Positions 51,258 through 60,717 are shown, numbered from the stretch's first letter. The stretch is DNA of 64,000 bases from UBA7672 sp965229115 (GCA_965229115.1 CBDDIR010000003.1:3596001-3660000); one strand, 5' to 3'. Made by a program: numbers and translations. The notes: generated by a model from the letters alone, not told the origin.

Positions 51258-51287
51258 AAGGCAGTCACGTGCGACGGCGCCCCTGCC

Positions 51288-53336
51288 CTACGCTGCCTGG
51301 CGCTTCGTCTTTGCGGCTGGTTTCGCTTCCGCCTCTTCCGCCCCGGTCCACAGTCTTCCGTCTGCGATCATCGGGTGGTGGTAGTGGCGTCTGGCGAGGT
51401 GGGCTTTGTAGAAGCCGTTATAGTCGGTGACGGCGCCCATTTCGCGGGTTTCGTGGTCCTGGGCGACGCCGATTTCGAAATAGCTGTCGAGGTTGGCGAG
51501 GTTGGGCTGCGGGAGATTTCCCGAGAGATAGTCGTCGCGCATCTTGCGGTAGAGGACTTCGAGGCTGCGCGAGAGTTTGGCGACGTCGAAGAGGGCGCAG
51601 GTGTCGCGGTTGGCCAGGAGGCGGGCGCGGATGACTTCGAGTTCGCCCCTGCCCTGGCCTGCGAGCAGGATGGCGCGTTCGACGAATTCTTCCGGCGTGT
51701 CGGTGACGAGATCCGGCAGGCCGGCGGCGGTGAGCAGGCTGCCGCAGACGCGGCTGGAGAAGCAGCGGCCGGACCATGTCAGCACCGGCACGCCCATCCA
51801 GAGCGCGTCGGATGCGGTGGTGTGGGCGCCGTAGGGCGTCGAGTCGAGGAAGAGATCGGCGAGCGGATAGCGCGCAAGGTGGCGCGGGTTCGGCAGCTTG
51901 GGCGCGAAGATGAGGCGTGAGCCATCGATGCCCCTCGCATGCGCTTCCTCGCGGAGGCGATCATTGGTTTCGGGCGCGTAGTCGAGCAGCCAGAGGACGC
52001 TGCCCTCGGTGGCTTTCAGGATGTCCATCCAGCGATCGAAGGTGAAGCGCGTGAATTTGTGGCTGGCGTTGAAGCAGCAGAAGACGAAGGCGTCATCCGG
52101 CAGGCCGAAATCGGCGCGCGTGGGGATGTGTTCGTCGACGATGCGCTTGCGGTCGTTCGGTTGGTAGCACGGCACGCGGACGACTTTTTCGGAGTACCAG
52201 GCTTCGGCGTAGGCCGGGATCGTGAAGTCGTCGGCGACGATGTAATGGTGGAAGGACGAGCCCATCGTGCCGGGATAACCGAGCCAGTTGACCTGGATGG
52301 GGGCCGGACGGCGCGCGAAGACGCCGAGACGCGCGTCGCGCGTGTGGCCATTGACGTCGATGAGGATGTCGATGCCGTCTTCCGCGATCTTAGCGGCGGC
52401 TTCGTCGTCAGTCACGCCGCGGATGTCGCGCCAGTGATCGACGCTCGCCTTGATGCGGGCCTGGATCGGATCGTCGGCCTTGATGCCGGTGTAGTAGGCG
52501 AAGACCTCGAAATCCTTGCGGTCGTGCTCTTCGAAGAAGTTGACCATCAGATAGCCGACCGCGTGGTGGCGCAGGTCTGAACTGACATAGCCGATGCGCA
52601 GCTTGCGGTTGGTTTCGATCGGAGCCGAGCGGCGATCATAGCGCGTGGTGCGGTCTTCGACCGGGGCCATGATGCGCACGTATTTGTCGCTGGCGGCGAG
52701 CTGGAACAGCGGGTCGTCGGTGTAGGCGCAGACGGAGAGCGGATGCAGGCGCGAGAGCAGCTGGCGGCGCGAGACCTTGCTGTTCTCAGGCGTCATCGGC
52801 CATTTGCATTGCGACAGGCGCGCGGCGACGAACTGCTCGGAGACGTCGCGGGCTTCGGGCGCGAGATCGAGGCACTGGGAGAGCGTGATCTCGGCGGCGG
52901 CGAGCGCCTGGTTGTCGGCGAGGACGCGGCTGATCTGTTTCAGAAGCGTGGTCTTGTAGTTGATGGCGTCGCCGGAGACGGCGGCCATCAGCTCTGCGCC
53001 CTTGCGCCATTCGTCGACGGCTTCCTTGGCCATGCCGCGGCGCTCATACGAGGAGCCGAGATTGATGCAGGCGGGGGCGAAATCGGGCTTCAGCGCGAGG
53101 GCGGCCTTGAGTTCGGCCTCCCCGCCCTGCTCGTCGCCGACCTGTTGGAGCAACGTGGAGCAGTTGAAATGGGCGATGAAGAGCAGCGGATGCTCTTTGT
53201 TGAACGAGATCCAGACCTGGTAGAGCTGGCGGGCGTGATCGGGCTCGAGGCCGGTTGAGGCGGCGAGAAGTTCGTCGAGCGGCAGGCCGCCGGCGGTGAT
53301 CTTCTGGATGGCGGCAAGGAATTGAGTGTTCGACAT
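51288..53336 (-). CDS. GT41 family O-GlcNAc transferase-like (OGT/SPINDLY) protein with TPR N-terminus
   Basis: Predicted cytoplasmic protein O-glycosyltransferase of 682 residues. Residues 1-200 are helical, with TPR-like units (GGEAELKAALALKPDFAPACINLGSSYERRGMAKEAVDEW). The GT41 catalytic part runs from about 245 to 640. It shows RIGYVSSDLRHHAVGYLM (His257/258 near the catalytic His region of human OGT), DVNGHTRDARLGVFARRPAPIQVNWLGYPGTMG, a Lys in CFNASHKF (Lys427, at the UDP-contacting Lys position), and FLDSTPYGAHTTASDALWMGVPVLTW. The tail is Ala/Lys-rich. It lies directly downstream of the giant Thr/Ser-rich octad protein, a plausible substrate, and about 4 kb from flbT. Flagellin is an alternative substrate. 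The sugar donor (UDP-GlcNAc or GDP-fucose) cannot be told. Confidence 0.9.
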   Translation of the reverse strand: MSNTQFLAAIQKITAGGLPLDELLAASTGLEPDHARQLYQVWISFNKEHPLLFIAHFNCSTLLQQVGDEQGGEAELKAALALKPDFAPACINLGSSYERRGMAKEAVDEWRKGAELMAAVSGDAINYKTTLLKQISRVLADNQALAAAEITLSQCLDLAPEARDVSEQFVAARLSQCKWPMTPENSKVSRRQLLSRLHPLSVCAYTDDPLFQLAASDKYVRIMAPVEDRTTRYDRRSAPIETNRKLRIGYVSSDLRHHAVGYLMVNFFEEHDRKDFEVFAYYTGIKADDPIQARIKASVDHWRDIRGVTDDEAAAKIAEDGIDILIDVNGHTRDARLGVFARRPAPIQVNWLGYPGTMGSSFHHYIVADDFTIPAYAEAWYSEKVVRVPCYQPNDRKRIVDEHIPTRADFGLPDDAFVFCCFNASHKFTRFTFDRWMDILKATEGSVLWLLDYAPETNDRLREEAHARGIDGSRLIFAPKLPNPRHLARYPLADLFLDSTPYGAHTTASDALWMGVPVLTWSGRCFSSRVCGSLLTAAGLPDLVTDTPEEFVERAILLAGQGRGELEVIRARLLANRDTCALFDVAKLSRSLEVLYRKMRDDYLSGNLPQPNLANLDSYFEIGVAQDHETREMGAVTDYNGFYKAHLARRHYHHPMIADGRLWTGAEEAEAKPAAKTKRQAA

Positions 53337-53407
53337 CGATCGCGCCCGTTGGGCGCAAGACGCACCCGTGCGGGCTCAGGATTGAAGTTCGTTGCTCAAC
53401 AAAAGGT

Positions 53408-53449
53408 AAATCCGTGGGGGCGGCGCGTTCACGCCGTCCCCACGGACCT
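53408..53449 (-). terminator. Strong hairpin between the octad-repeat gene and GT41
   Basis: CCGTGGGG (53412-53419) pairs with CCCCACGG (53438-53445), with further CGGCG pairing inside. On the minus strand it is followed by ATTTACCTTTT, a weak U tract. It may be a partial terminator that lowers GT41 expression relative to the repeat protein. Confidence 0.5.
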
Positions 53450-53481
53450 TGATTTTATTCGCTCTTCCCTGCCCTGGCCGC

Positions 53482-56400
53482 TTACGCGATGCCGAGGAGG
53501 TAGGCTTCGAGCTGGGCGTCGTCGAACGAGGCGACCTGGGTCGACGTGAAGCTGTTGAGCTGCGTCGAGGTGAGCGCCGAGAGGTTCGTCGTCGTCAGGT
53601 GGTCGATCTGCGTGGTGGTCAGCTGGGCCAGCTGGGTCACCGCGAAGGCGCCGAACGTGCCCGACGAGAGGTCGCCGATCATGGTGTTCGTGAAGGCGCG
53701 GACCTGGCTGGCCGTGAGCTGGCCGATCTGCGTGGTCGTGAACTCCTCGATGTCGGTCGCCGTGAGGCCCGCGATCTGGCTGGTCGTGAAGGCCTGGACC
53801 TGGGTCGCGTTCAGCGTGCCGAGCTGGCTGGCCTGCAGCGAGTGAACCACGGCGTTGCTCAGGCGGCCGATCTGGGTTGCCGAGAATGCGGCGACCTGGG
53901 TGTCGGCGAGCGAAGCGACGTTGGTCGAGGTCAGAGCCGAGACCTGGACCGTGGTCAGCGCGTCGAGCTGGGTATTGGTCAGCTCGGCGATGTCGGCGGC
54001 GTCGAGTGCGCCGATCTGGGTCGTGGTCAGAGCCTTGATCTGCGTGGTCGACAGCTGGGCCTGCTGGGTCTGGTCGAAGGCGCGCAGGTTCGTGGTCGAC
54101 AGACCCGAGAGCTGCGTGGTCGACAGGCCGCCGATGTGCGTCGTGTTGAGCGCCGCGATGTGGGTCGCGTCGAATGCCGAGAGGTTCGAGGCCGAGATCG
54201 ACTGGACCTGCGTCAGCGTCATCGCAGCGATCTGTGCGTCGGTCATCGCAGCGAACTTCGTGGAGTTGAAGGCCGCCAGCTGGTTCACGGTGAGCGCCGC
54301 GATCTGGTCGGTGGTGAACTCCTGGATATCGCCAGCGGTGAGCGACTGGATCTGCGCCGTCGAGAACGAGCGGATCTGCGTGGTCGTCATCGCCTGGATC
54401 TGCGTCGCGTCGAAGTCGGAGATCGAGGTCGTGGACAGCGCCTGGACCTGGGCGGTCGTCAGGGCTGCGACCTGCGTGTCGACCAGCGCGTGGATGGCGG
54501 TGGCGGACAGGCCCTTGATCTGCGTCGCCGTGAGCTTGGCGAGCTGCGTTTCCGTGAACTCGGTCATGTCAGCGGCGGTGAGCGCGCCGAGCTGGGTGGT
54601 CGAGAACGACTGGATCTGCGTGGTGGTGAGGCCGGAGACCTGGGTCGTGTCGAGCGCGCCGAAGGCGGCGTTCGACAGGCGGCCGAGCAGCGTGCCGTTC
54701 ATCGCGCCGATCTGGGTCGCCGAGAGTTCGGCGATGTCGGTGGCGTTGAGCGAGTTGACCTGCGTGGTCGTCAGGTTGGCGATCTGCGTGGTCGTCAGGG
54801 CCGCGGCCTGCGATCCGTCGAGGTGCGACAGGTTCGTGGTCGAGAGCGACTTGATCTGCGTGGCCGTGAACGAGGCAACCTGCGTTTCCGTGAGGCCGCC
54901 GACGTTGGTCGAGGTCAGCGCGGCGACCTGGCCGACGGTGAGCGCCTGGACCTGCGTGGTGACGAAGGCCTGGAGCTGCGTGGCGTCGAGTGCGGTCAGG
55001 TTGGTGCTGGAGAGGCCGGCGACCTGCGCGGTCGTCAGGGCGCCGATCTGGGTTTCGAGCAGCGCTGCGAACTTGGTCGAGGTCAGCGCGTTGAGCTGTG
55101 TGGCCTGCAGGGCTGCAGCTTGCGACGTGGTGAGCGACGAGATCTGCGTGGTCGACAGGGCCGCGACGTTGGTGGCCGACAGCGAGCGGATGGCGCTGGT
55201 GGTCAGGGCCTGGATCTGCGTGTCGACCAGGCTGGCCATGTTGGTGGACGTCAGGGCCTGCGCCTGCGTGTTGGTGAGCGCGCCGAGCTGGTCGGCGGTC
55301 AGTTCCGCGATGTCGGTGGCGTTGAGGCCGGTGACTTGCGTTGCAGTGAGCGAGCGGATCTGCGTGGTCGTCAGCTGACCCATCTGCGTCGCGTCGAAGG
55401 CCGAGAGGCTGGCCGTGCCGAGCGAGGACAGTTGCGTGGTGGTCAGCGCGGCGACCTGCGTATCAGCCAGGGCGGCGATCTTCGTGGTCGTCAGGCCGCG
55501 GACCTGCGTGGTCGTCAGGTTGCCGATCTGCGTGGTGGTGAACTCGCCGATGTCAGCCGTCGAGAGGCCGTTCAGCTGGGTGACCGAGAGCTTCTGCAGC
55601 TGTGCCGTGGTCAGCGCGTTGATCTGCGTGGCTTCCAGGGCCGACAGGTTGGTTTCCGAAACCGCGCCGATCTGCGTGACCGTCAGGGCGCCGAGCTGGG
55701 TTTCGGTGAAGGACATGAACTTGGTCGCGTCGAGCGCCTGCAGTTGCTGCGTCGTCAGCGAGGCCATGTGCGTGGTGGTGAGCGCGGCGAGCTGGGTTTC
55801 AGCGAGCGCGGCGAAGGTCGTGGCGGTCAGCGTCTTGACGCCGCCGGCCGCGATGGCGGCGATCTGCGTATCGGCGAGGTTCGCCATGTTGGTCGACGTC
55901 AGGGCGAGCAGCTGCTGGTTGCCAAGCTGGCCGATCTGCGCGGTGGTGAACTCGGCGATGTCGGTCGCTTCGAGGTTCGTGAGCTGGGTGGCCGTGAGCG
56001 ACTTGACCTGCGTGGTCGAGAGGGCTGCGACCTGCGTGGCGTCGAGCGCCGAGACGTTGGTCCAGGTCAGGGCTGCAACCTGCGAGGTGGTCAGCGCGGC
56101 GACCTGCGTGGTCGAGAGCGCCTGGACGTTCGTCGAGGAGAGGCCGGCGACCTGAGCGGTGGTCAGCGAGGCGATCTGCGTGGTGGTGAACTCGCCGATG
56201 TCGGTCGCGTCGAGCGCATGGAACTGGGTCGAGGTCAGGCCCTGGAGCTGCGAGGTGCGCAGCGAGTGAACCTGCGTGGACGACAGGGCCGCAACGGCTT
56301 CGGTCGTCAGGTTGGCGAGCTGGGCCGTGACGAGCGACTGGATCTGCGTCGTCGTCATTTCACCGATGTCGGCGGCGACGAGGCCGGCGATCTGGGTGGT

Positions 56401-58647
56401 GGAGAGCGCGGCGATCTGCGTGGCCGTGAGCGAGGCCATCTGCGTCGTGTCGAGCGCCGAGAGGTTCGCGGTCGAGAGCGATTTGAGCTGCGTGCCCGAG
56501 AGCTGGACCAGCTGGGTCGTGGTGAAGGACGCGACCTGGCCAGCGTCGATGTTGGCGATCTGCGAGGTCGAGAGCGAGCGCATCTGCGTCGTCGTCAGGG
56601 CGCCGATCTGCGTGCCGTCGAGGGCGGCGAAGTTAGCCGTGCCGAGCGCGACCATCTGGTTGGCAGTCAGCGCGCCGATCTGCGTCGCGCCGAGAGCGGC
56701 GACGTTCGAGGTGGTGAAGGCCGTGACCTGCGTGGCGGTGAGGCCGGCGACCTGCGAGGTCGTGAGCGCGCCGATCTGCGTGTCGGCGAAGGCGGTCAGG
56801 CTGGTGGTCGTCAGCGATTGGACCTGGGCGACCGTCATGGCCGCGATCTGCGTGGCGGCGAGGGCTGCGATGGCCGTCTCGTTGAGGCCGCGGACCTGCG
56901 TCGTGGCGAGGCCGGCGATCTGCGTGGTGGTGAATTCGGCGATGTCGGAGGCTTCGAGCGTGCCGAGCTGCGTCACCGTCAGGGCGCGGACCTGCGTGGC
57001 GCTGAGGGCGCCGAACTGCGTGGCGTCGAAGGCGACGAGCGCTTCGCTGGTAAGGCGGCCGAGCTGGGCCGCCGTCAGGACGCCGACCTGCGTGGTGGTG
57101 AGCGACTGGACGTTGGTGGCGCTGAAGAGGCCAGCCTGAGTGGTGGAGAGGCCCGAGACCTGCGTGGTCGTCAGGGCTGCGATCTGCGTCTGGCTGAGCG
57201 CGTTGAGGTTCGTGCTCGAGAGTACGTTGAGCTGGGTCGTCGCGAATGCACGGATCTGCGTGGCGGCGAGGTCAGCGATGCCGGTGGCGGTCAGGGCGCC
57301 GACCTGCGTCGTCGTCAGGGCTGCGAGCTGGCTTGTGCCGAATTTCACGAGGTCTGCGGCTTCGAGGTTGCCGATCTGCGTGGTCGTGAAGGCCTTCACC
57401 TGCGTTGCGGTGAGGTTGCCGAAGCGGGTGGCGTCGAGGGCGGCCAGCGCGGTCGTGTCGAGCGCGGCGATCTGCGTGTTCGTCAAGCCGCGGATCTGCG
57501 TGGCCGAGAGCGCGTTGAGCTTGGTCGCTTCGAGGTGGTTCAGGTTGGTGTTCGACAGAGCGGCGATCTGCGTGCCCGTGAACGAGCCGATCTGCGTGGC
57601 GTCGAAGGCGCCGAGGATTTCCGACGTCAGGTTGCGGACCTGGGTGGTCGTGAACGAGGACAGTTGCGTGGTCGTGAAGGCCAGCAATTGCGTGTCGGCG
57701 AGGCCGCCGAGCTGCGTGGACGTGAGGCCCTGCGCCTGCGTGTTGGTGAGGGCGGCGATCTGCGAGGTCGTGAATTCGGCGACGTCGGTGGCGTTCAGCG
57801 CCAGCATCTGCGTGGACGACAGCGAGCGCAGCTGGGTGCTGGTCAGAGCGGTCGACTGCGTGGCTTCGAGGCCCGACAGGTTGGTGTTGGTGAGCGCGCC
57901 GATCTGCGTGGTGGTGAGGGCGACGACCTGCGTCTCGCTGAGACCGGCGACGAAGGTGGTGTTGAGGCCGCGGATCTGCGTCGTGGTGAGGCTGGCGAGC
58001 TGGGTCGTCGTGAATTCAGCGACGTCTGCGGCTTCGAGCGAGCCGAGCTGCGTGGCGGTCAGCGCCTGCAGGACGCCTGTCGACAGGGCCGTGATTTGCG
58101 TCGCGTCGAAGGCGGCGAGGGATTCAGTGCCGAGGCGCGTGATCTGCGTCTTGGTGAAGGCCGAAACCTGCGTCGAGGTGAGTTCGCCGATGTCGGTCGC
58201 GGTGAGGCCCGAGACCTGCGAGCTGGAGAACGATGCAATCTGCGTGGTCGTCAGCGCGAGCGCCTGCGTGGCGTCGAGGCTGGACAGGTTGGTGGACGAG
58301 AATCCGCCCATCTGCGTGATCGAGAACGAGGAAATAGCGGTGGCTTCCATCGTCGCGACCTGCGCCGTTCCCAGAACGGACAGTTGTTGGGCCGACAGGA
58401 CGAGAAGCTGGCCGGATGTGAAGGCGACGCTCGAGTTGATCGAGGGGATCTGGGTGGTGGCGAGCGCCCTCACCTGCGTCGTCGAGAAATTCCCGAACTG
58501 GGTGGAGCTGAAAGCCCCGATCCCCGTGGTCGTGAAGGCCGCGACCTGCGTGGTCGTCAGCGACGAGATCGACGTTTGCGAGAGGCTTTGGATCGCGGCG
58601 GTCGACAGTGCGCGGATCTGCGCGACTGAAAGAGCTGAAATCGACAT
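53482..58647 (-). CDS. Giant octapeptide-repeat protein (consensus L-T-T-T-Q-I-x-A), unknown family
   Basis: A 1,721-residue protein built almost wholly of tandem 8-residue repeats, roughly 210 copies. The pattern is [L/F]-[T/S]-[T/A]-[T/S]-Q-[I/V/L]-x-[A/S/G], for example LTTTQIAS, FTTTQVRN, LSSTQMLA. Variants carry Asp/Glu at fixed places (LNATDVAE, FDATQITA), giving a longer period. No Sec signal or membrane helix is seen, and I noticed no Cys or Trp. The last residues (FDDAQLEAYLLGIA) break the pattern. The repeat is also clear in the DNA as 24-base units. The ATG at 58647 begins the repeat region, and open frame upstream is leader. It is followed by the GT41 gene. The Thr/Ser density makes it a likely glycosylation target. 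It may be an adhesin, surface-layer or filament protein, but this is inference. Confidence 0.8.
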   Translation of the reverse strand: MSISALSVAQIRALSTAAIQSLSQTSISSLTTTQVAAFTTTGIGAFSSTQFGNFSTTQVRALATTQIPSINSSVAFTSGQLLVLSAQQLSVLGTAQVATMEATAISSFSITQMGGFSSTNLSSLDATQALALTTTQIASFSSSQVSGLTATDIGELTSTQVSAFTKTQITRLGTESLAAFDATQITALSTGVLQALTATQLGSLEAADVAEFTTTQLASLTTTQIRGLNTTFVAGLSETQVVALTTTQIGALTNTNLSGLEATQSTALTSTQLRSLSSTQMLALNATDVAEFTTSQIAALTNTQAQGLTSTQLGGLADTQLLAFTTTQLSSFTTTQVRNLTSEILGAFDATQIGSFTGTQIAALSNTNLNHLEATKLNALSATQIRGLTNTQIAALDTTALAALDATRFGNLTATQVKAFTTTQIGNLEAADLVKFGTSQLAALTTTQVGALTATGIADLAATQIRAFATTQLNVLSSTNLNALSQTQIAALTTTQVSGLSTTQAGLFSATNVQSLTTTQVGVLTAAQLGRLTSEALVAFDATQFGALSATQVRALTVTQLGTLEASDIAEFTTTQIAGLATTQVRGLNETAIAALAATQIAAMTVAQVQSLTTTSLTAFADTQIGALTTSQVAGLTATQVTAFTTSNVAALGATQIGALTANQMVALGTANFAALDGTQIGALTTTQMRSLSTSQIANIDAGQVASFTTTQLVQLSGTQLKSLSTANLSALDTTQMASLTATQIAALSTTQIAGLVAADIGEMTTTQIQSLVTAQLANLTTEAVAALSSTQVHSLRTSQLQGLTSTQFHALDATDIGEFTTTQIASLTTAQVAGLSSTNVQALSTTQVAALTTSQVAALTWTNVSALDATQVAALSTTQVKSLTATQLTNLEATDIAEFTTAQIGQLGNQQLLALTSTNMANLADTQIAAIAAGGVKTLTATTFAALAETQLAALTTTHMASLTTQQLQALDATKFMSFTETQLGALTVTQIGAVSETNLSALEATQINALTTAQLQKLSVTQLNGLSTADIGEFTTTQIGNLTTTQVRGLTTTKIAALADTQVAALTTTQLSSLGTASLSAFDATQMGQLTTTQIRSLTATQVTGLNATDIAELTADQLGALTNTQAQALTSTNMASLVDTQIQALTTSAIRSLSATNVAALSTTQISSLTTSQAAALQATQLNALTSTKFAALLETQIGALTTAQVAGLSSTNLTALDATQLQAFVTTQVQALTVGQVAALTSTNVGGLTETQVASFTATQIKSLSTTNLSHLDGSQAAALTTTQIANLTTTQVNSLNATDIAELSATQIGAMNGTLLGRLSNAAFGALDTTQVSGLTTTQIQSFSTTQLGALTAADMTEFTETQLAKLTATQIKGLSATAIHALVDTQVAALTTAQVQALSTTSISDFDATQIQAMTTTQIRSFSTAQIQSLTAGDIQEFTTDQIAALTVNQLAAFNSTKFAAMTDAQIAAMTLTQVQSISASNLSAFDATHIAALNTTHIGGLSTTQLSGLSTTNLRAFDQTQQAQLSTTQIKALTTTQIGALDAADIAELTNTQLDALTTVQVSALTSTNVASLADTQVAAFSATQIGRLSNAVVHSLQASQLGTLNATQVQAFTTSQIAGLTATDIEEFTTTQIGQLTASQVRAFTNTMIGDLSSGTFGAFAVTQLAQLTTTQIDHLTTTNLSALTSTQLNSFTSTQVASFDDAQLEAYLLGIA

Positions 58648-59063
58648 GGCCGGACCATCCTGGTCGTGTAGTTCAGTCGACGTTCGGTCGACGCGCGGTG
58701 CGTAGAGGCTGCTACTGCGACCTCTACGCTTGCACGTTTCGCACTGAATCCTTTCCATTCGGTTTCCGGCAAATTTTGCCGATTCGCCAGCAAACACAGG
58801 CCTTTGCGGATGTTAACGCGGGGCTGAATCCGGGGTGGTTTGGGGCGTGTGTCACACGATAAATCGCGAGGGCGCCGCTGCGATTTCCAGCTCCGTCACA
58901 GGGATTTATGGGGATTTGGAATCGTGTGCCGTGGCGTGAGCGGTGCGATTAGGAATTCAGCAACACTGATTACCAGCGCCGCATAATTCGCGATGCGAAC
59001 GCGCATGGCTCGACACGTGGCGAAGTGAGTGGTGTTGTCGATGGTGAGTGTACGGAGCGGTCG
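58648..59063. promoter_or_regulatory. Divergent leader region of the octad gene and the amidase, with hairpins and an operator-like palindrome
   Basis: The 416-base gap has no gene. On the octad-gene side it holds GTCGAC-GTTCG-GTCGAC (58676-58692), CGTAGAGG/CCTCTACG (58701-58708 and 58721-58728) and the perfect 15-base palindrome CGGCAAATTTTGCCG (58767-58781), an operator candidate about 120 bases upstream of the start. The amidase side shows no clear promoter. Confidence 0.5.
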
Positions 59064-60650
59064 ATGAGAAAACTTTTCGTGAGCGTAGCGGCTGTTTGCG
59101 CGGCTGGGTGTCAGCCGGCGGAGGTCCCTGCTCCGGCGGCGGCTGCGCCCCATCCGGAAGTGTATTCGACGCTGATCCTCGAGCCGAAGACGCTGACCGA
59201 GCTGGCGGCGGAGATTGCGGCCAAGAGCATAACGGCCGAGGCGGCGACGCAGGGCTATCTCGACCGGATTGCGGCGGTGGATGATGCGGGGCCGCTGCTG
59301 AACGCGGTGCTGGCGATCAACCCGGCGGCGATCAGCTATGCCAAGGAGCTGGATGCAGCGGGAGCCTCCAAGGGCCCGCTGCATGGCGTGCCGATCCTGC
59401 TGAAGGACAATATTGACACCCTCGACATGCCGACCACGGCGGGGTCGCTGGCGCTTAAGAACAATGCGACGGGGCGGGATTCGCCGCTTGTGGCGCGGTT
59501 GCGGGCGGCGGGGGCCGTCATCATCGGCAAGACCAACCTCTCCGAATGGGCCAATTTCCGGTCGGGCTCGTCCACCTCGGGCTGGAGCGGCGTAGGCGGG
59601 CAGACGCGGAACCCGCACGTGCTGGATCGCAATCCGTGCGGATCGTCCTCGGGGTCGGGATCGGCCGTGGCGGCGGGTCTGGCGGCGGCGGCGATCGGGA
59701 CGGAGACGGACGGCTCAATCATCTGCCCGTCGGCTGTGGTGGGGATTGTGGGCATCAAGCCCACCGTGGGCCTCGTGCCGCGCACCCACATCGTGCCGAT
59801 CTCATCGACGCAGGACACGGCGGGGCCGATGGCGCTGACGGTGGCCGATGCGGCGGCGATCCTGACCGTGATTGCCGGTTCGGATGCTGGCGATCCGGCG
59901 AGCGTCGAGGCTGACGCGAAGAAGGAGGATTATTCCAAGGCGCTGGACGCCAACGCGCTGCAGGGCAAGCGGATCGGCGTGGCGCGCTATCTCGCTGGCT
60001 ATCACAAGGGCACGGACGCGGTGTTCGAGAAGGCGCTGGAGGACCTGAAGGCGGCCGGCGCGGAGCTGGTCGAGCTGAAGGAGCCGCCGGGCAAGGCGGA
60101 GATGAACGCAGCGGAGTTCACGATCCTGCTGGCGGAGTTCAAGGCGGGCGTGAATGCCTATCTCGCTTCGACGCCGGACACGGTGAAGGCGCGCACGCTG
60201 GACGACCTGATCAAGTTCAACGCGGAGACGCCGGCCGAGCTGGAGTTCTTCGACCAGAGCACGTTCGAGCAAGCGGCCAAGGCGCCTGCCCTCACCGACA
60301 AGGCGTATCTCGATGCGAAGGCGACGGCGGCGCGGCTGGCCGGCAAGGACGGCATCGACAAGCTGGTCGCCGAGAACAATGTCGTCGCGATCGTGGCGCC
60401 CAGCGGCGGACCTGCGTGGACGACGGACCTTGTAACAGGCGATCACTTCCTCGGCGCATCGTATTCGATGGCGGCGGTGGCGGGCTATCCGAGCATCACC
60501 GTGCCGATGGGCAATGTGCGCGACTTGCCGCTTGGCCTGTGCTTCTTCGGACCGAAATGGTCGGAGTCCGTGCTGATCGGTCTGGCTTATGCGTACGAGC
60601 AGAAAACCAAGGCGCTGACGACGCCGAAATTCCTGTCGCATTCTCCGTGA
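59064..60650 (+). CDS. Amidase-signature lipoprotein
   Basis: Amidase-family hydrolase of 528 residues exported as a lipoprotein (lipobox CAAGC, Cys16). The Ser-cisSer-Lys triad is visible: Lys114 in LLKDNIDT, cis-Ser near 195 in NPCGSSSGSGSA, and nucleophile Ser218 in GTETDGSIICPS. It is expected to hydrolyse an amide outside the cytoplasm, substrate unknown. The ATG at 59064 follows a GGAG site and starts the signal peptide. The open frame from 59025 adds unconserved residues. Confidence 0.92.
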   Translation: MRKLFVSVAAVCAAGCQPAEVPAPAAAAPHPEVYSTLILEPKTLTELAAEIAAKSITAEAATQGYLDRIAAVDDAGPLLNAVLAINPAAISYAKELDAAGASKGPLHGVPILLKDNIDTLDMPTTAGSLALKNNATGRDSPLVARLRAAGAVIIGKTNLSEWANFRSGSSTSGWSGVGGQTRNPHVLDRNPCGSSSGSGSAVAAGLAAAAIGTETDGSIICPSAVVGIVGIKPTVGLVPRTHIVPISSTQDTAGPMALTVADAAAILTVIAGSDAGDPASVEADAKKEDYSKALDANALQGKRIGVARYLAGYHKGTDAVFEKALEDLKAAGAELVELKEPPGKAEMNAAEFTILLAEFKAGVNAYLASTPDTVKARTLDDLIKFNAETPAELEFFDQSTFEQAAKAPALTDKAYLDAKATAARLAGKDGIDKLVAENNVVAIVAPSGGPAWTTDLVTGDHFLGASYSMAAVAGYPSITVPMGNVRDLPLGLCFFGPKWSESVLIGLAYAYEQKTKALTTPKFLSHSP

Positions 60651-60717
60651 AATTCCACGTTCTCGCGCGATACACTTTGATACAGCGCTGAGACAAAGAA
60701 GGCCGCTGAACTTGCAG

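Larger units (their letters stand above)
50684..51287. other. 604-base repeat-filled intergenic region
   Basis: No credible gene is seen. It contains copy 2 of the dispersed repeat (50793-51050), then a pair of hairpins of another repeat type (51131-51257). It lies between the overrun gene and the GT41 gene, both on the minus strand. Confidence 0.7.

Noticed and set aside
53449..58629. A 1,726-codon plus-strand open frame antisense to the octad gene, rich in Arg, Gly and Asp, with further open plus-strand frames in the same region
   Set aside because: A 24-base repeat without stops on one strand keeps other frames open automatically. The antisense product is only a mirror of the repeat, while the minus-strand product has the hydrophobic and Thr/Gln periodicity of a protein.
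53482..58647. Regular short DNA repeats that might suggest a CRISPR array
   Set aside because: The 24-base units are contiguous, degenerate and coding, with no spacer pattern and no cas genes nearby.
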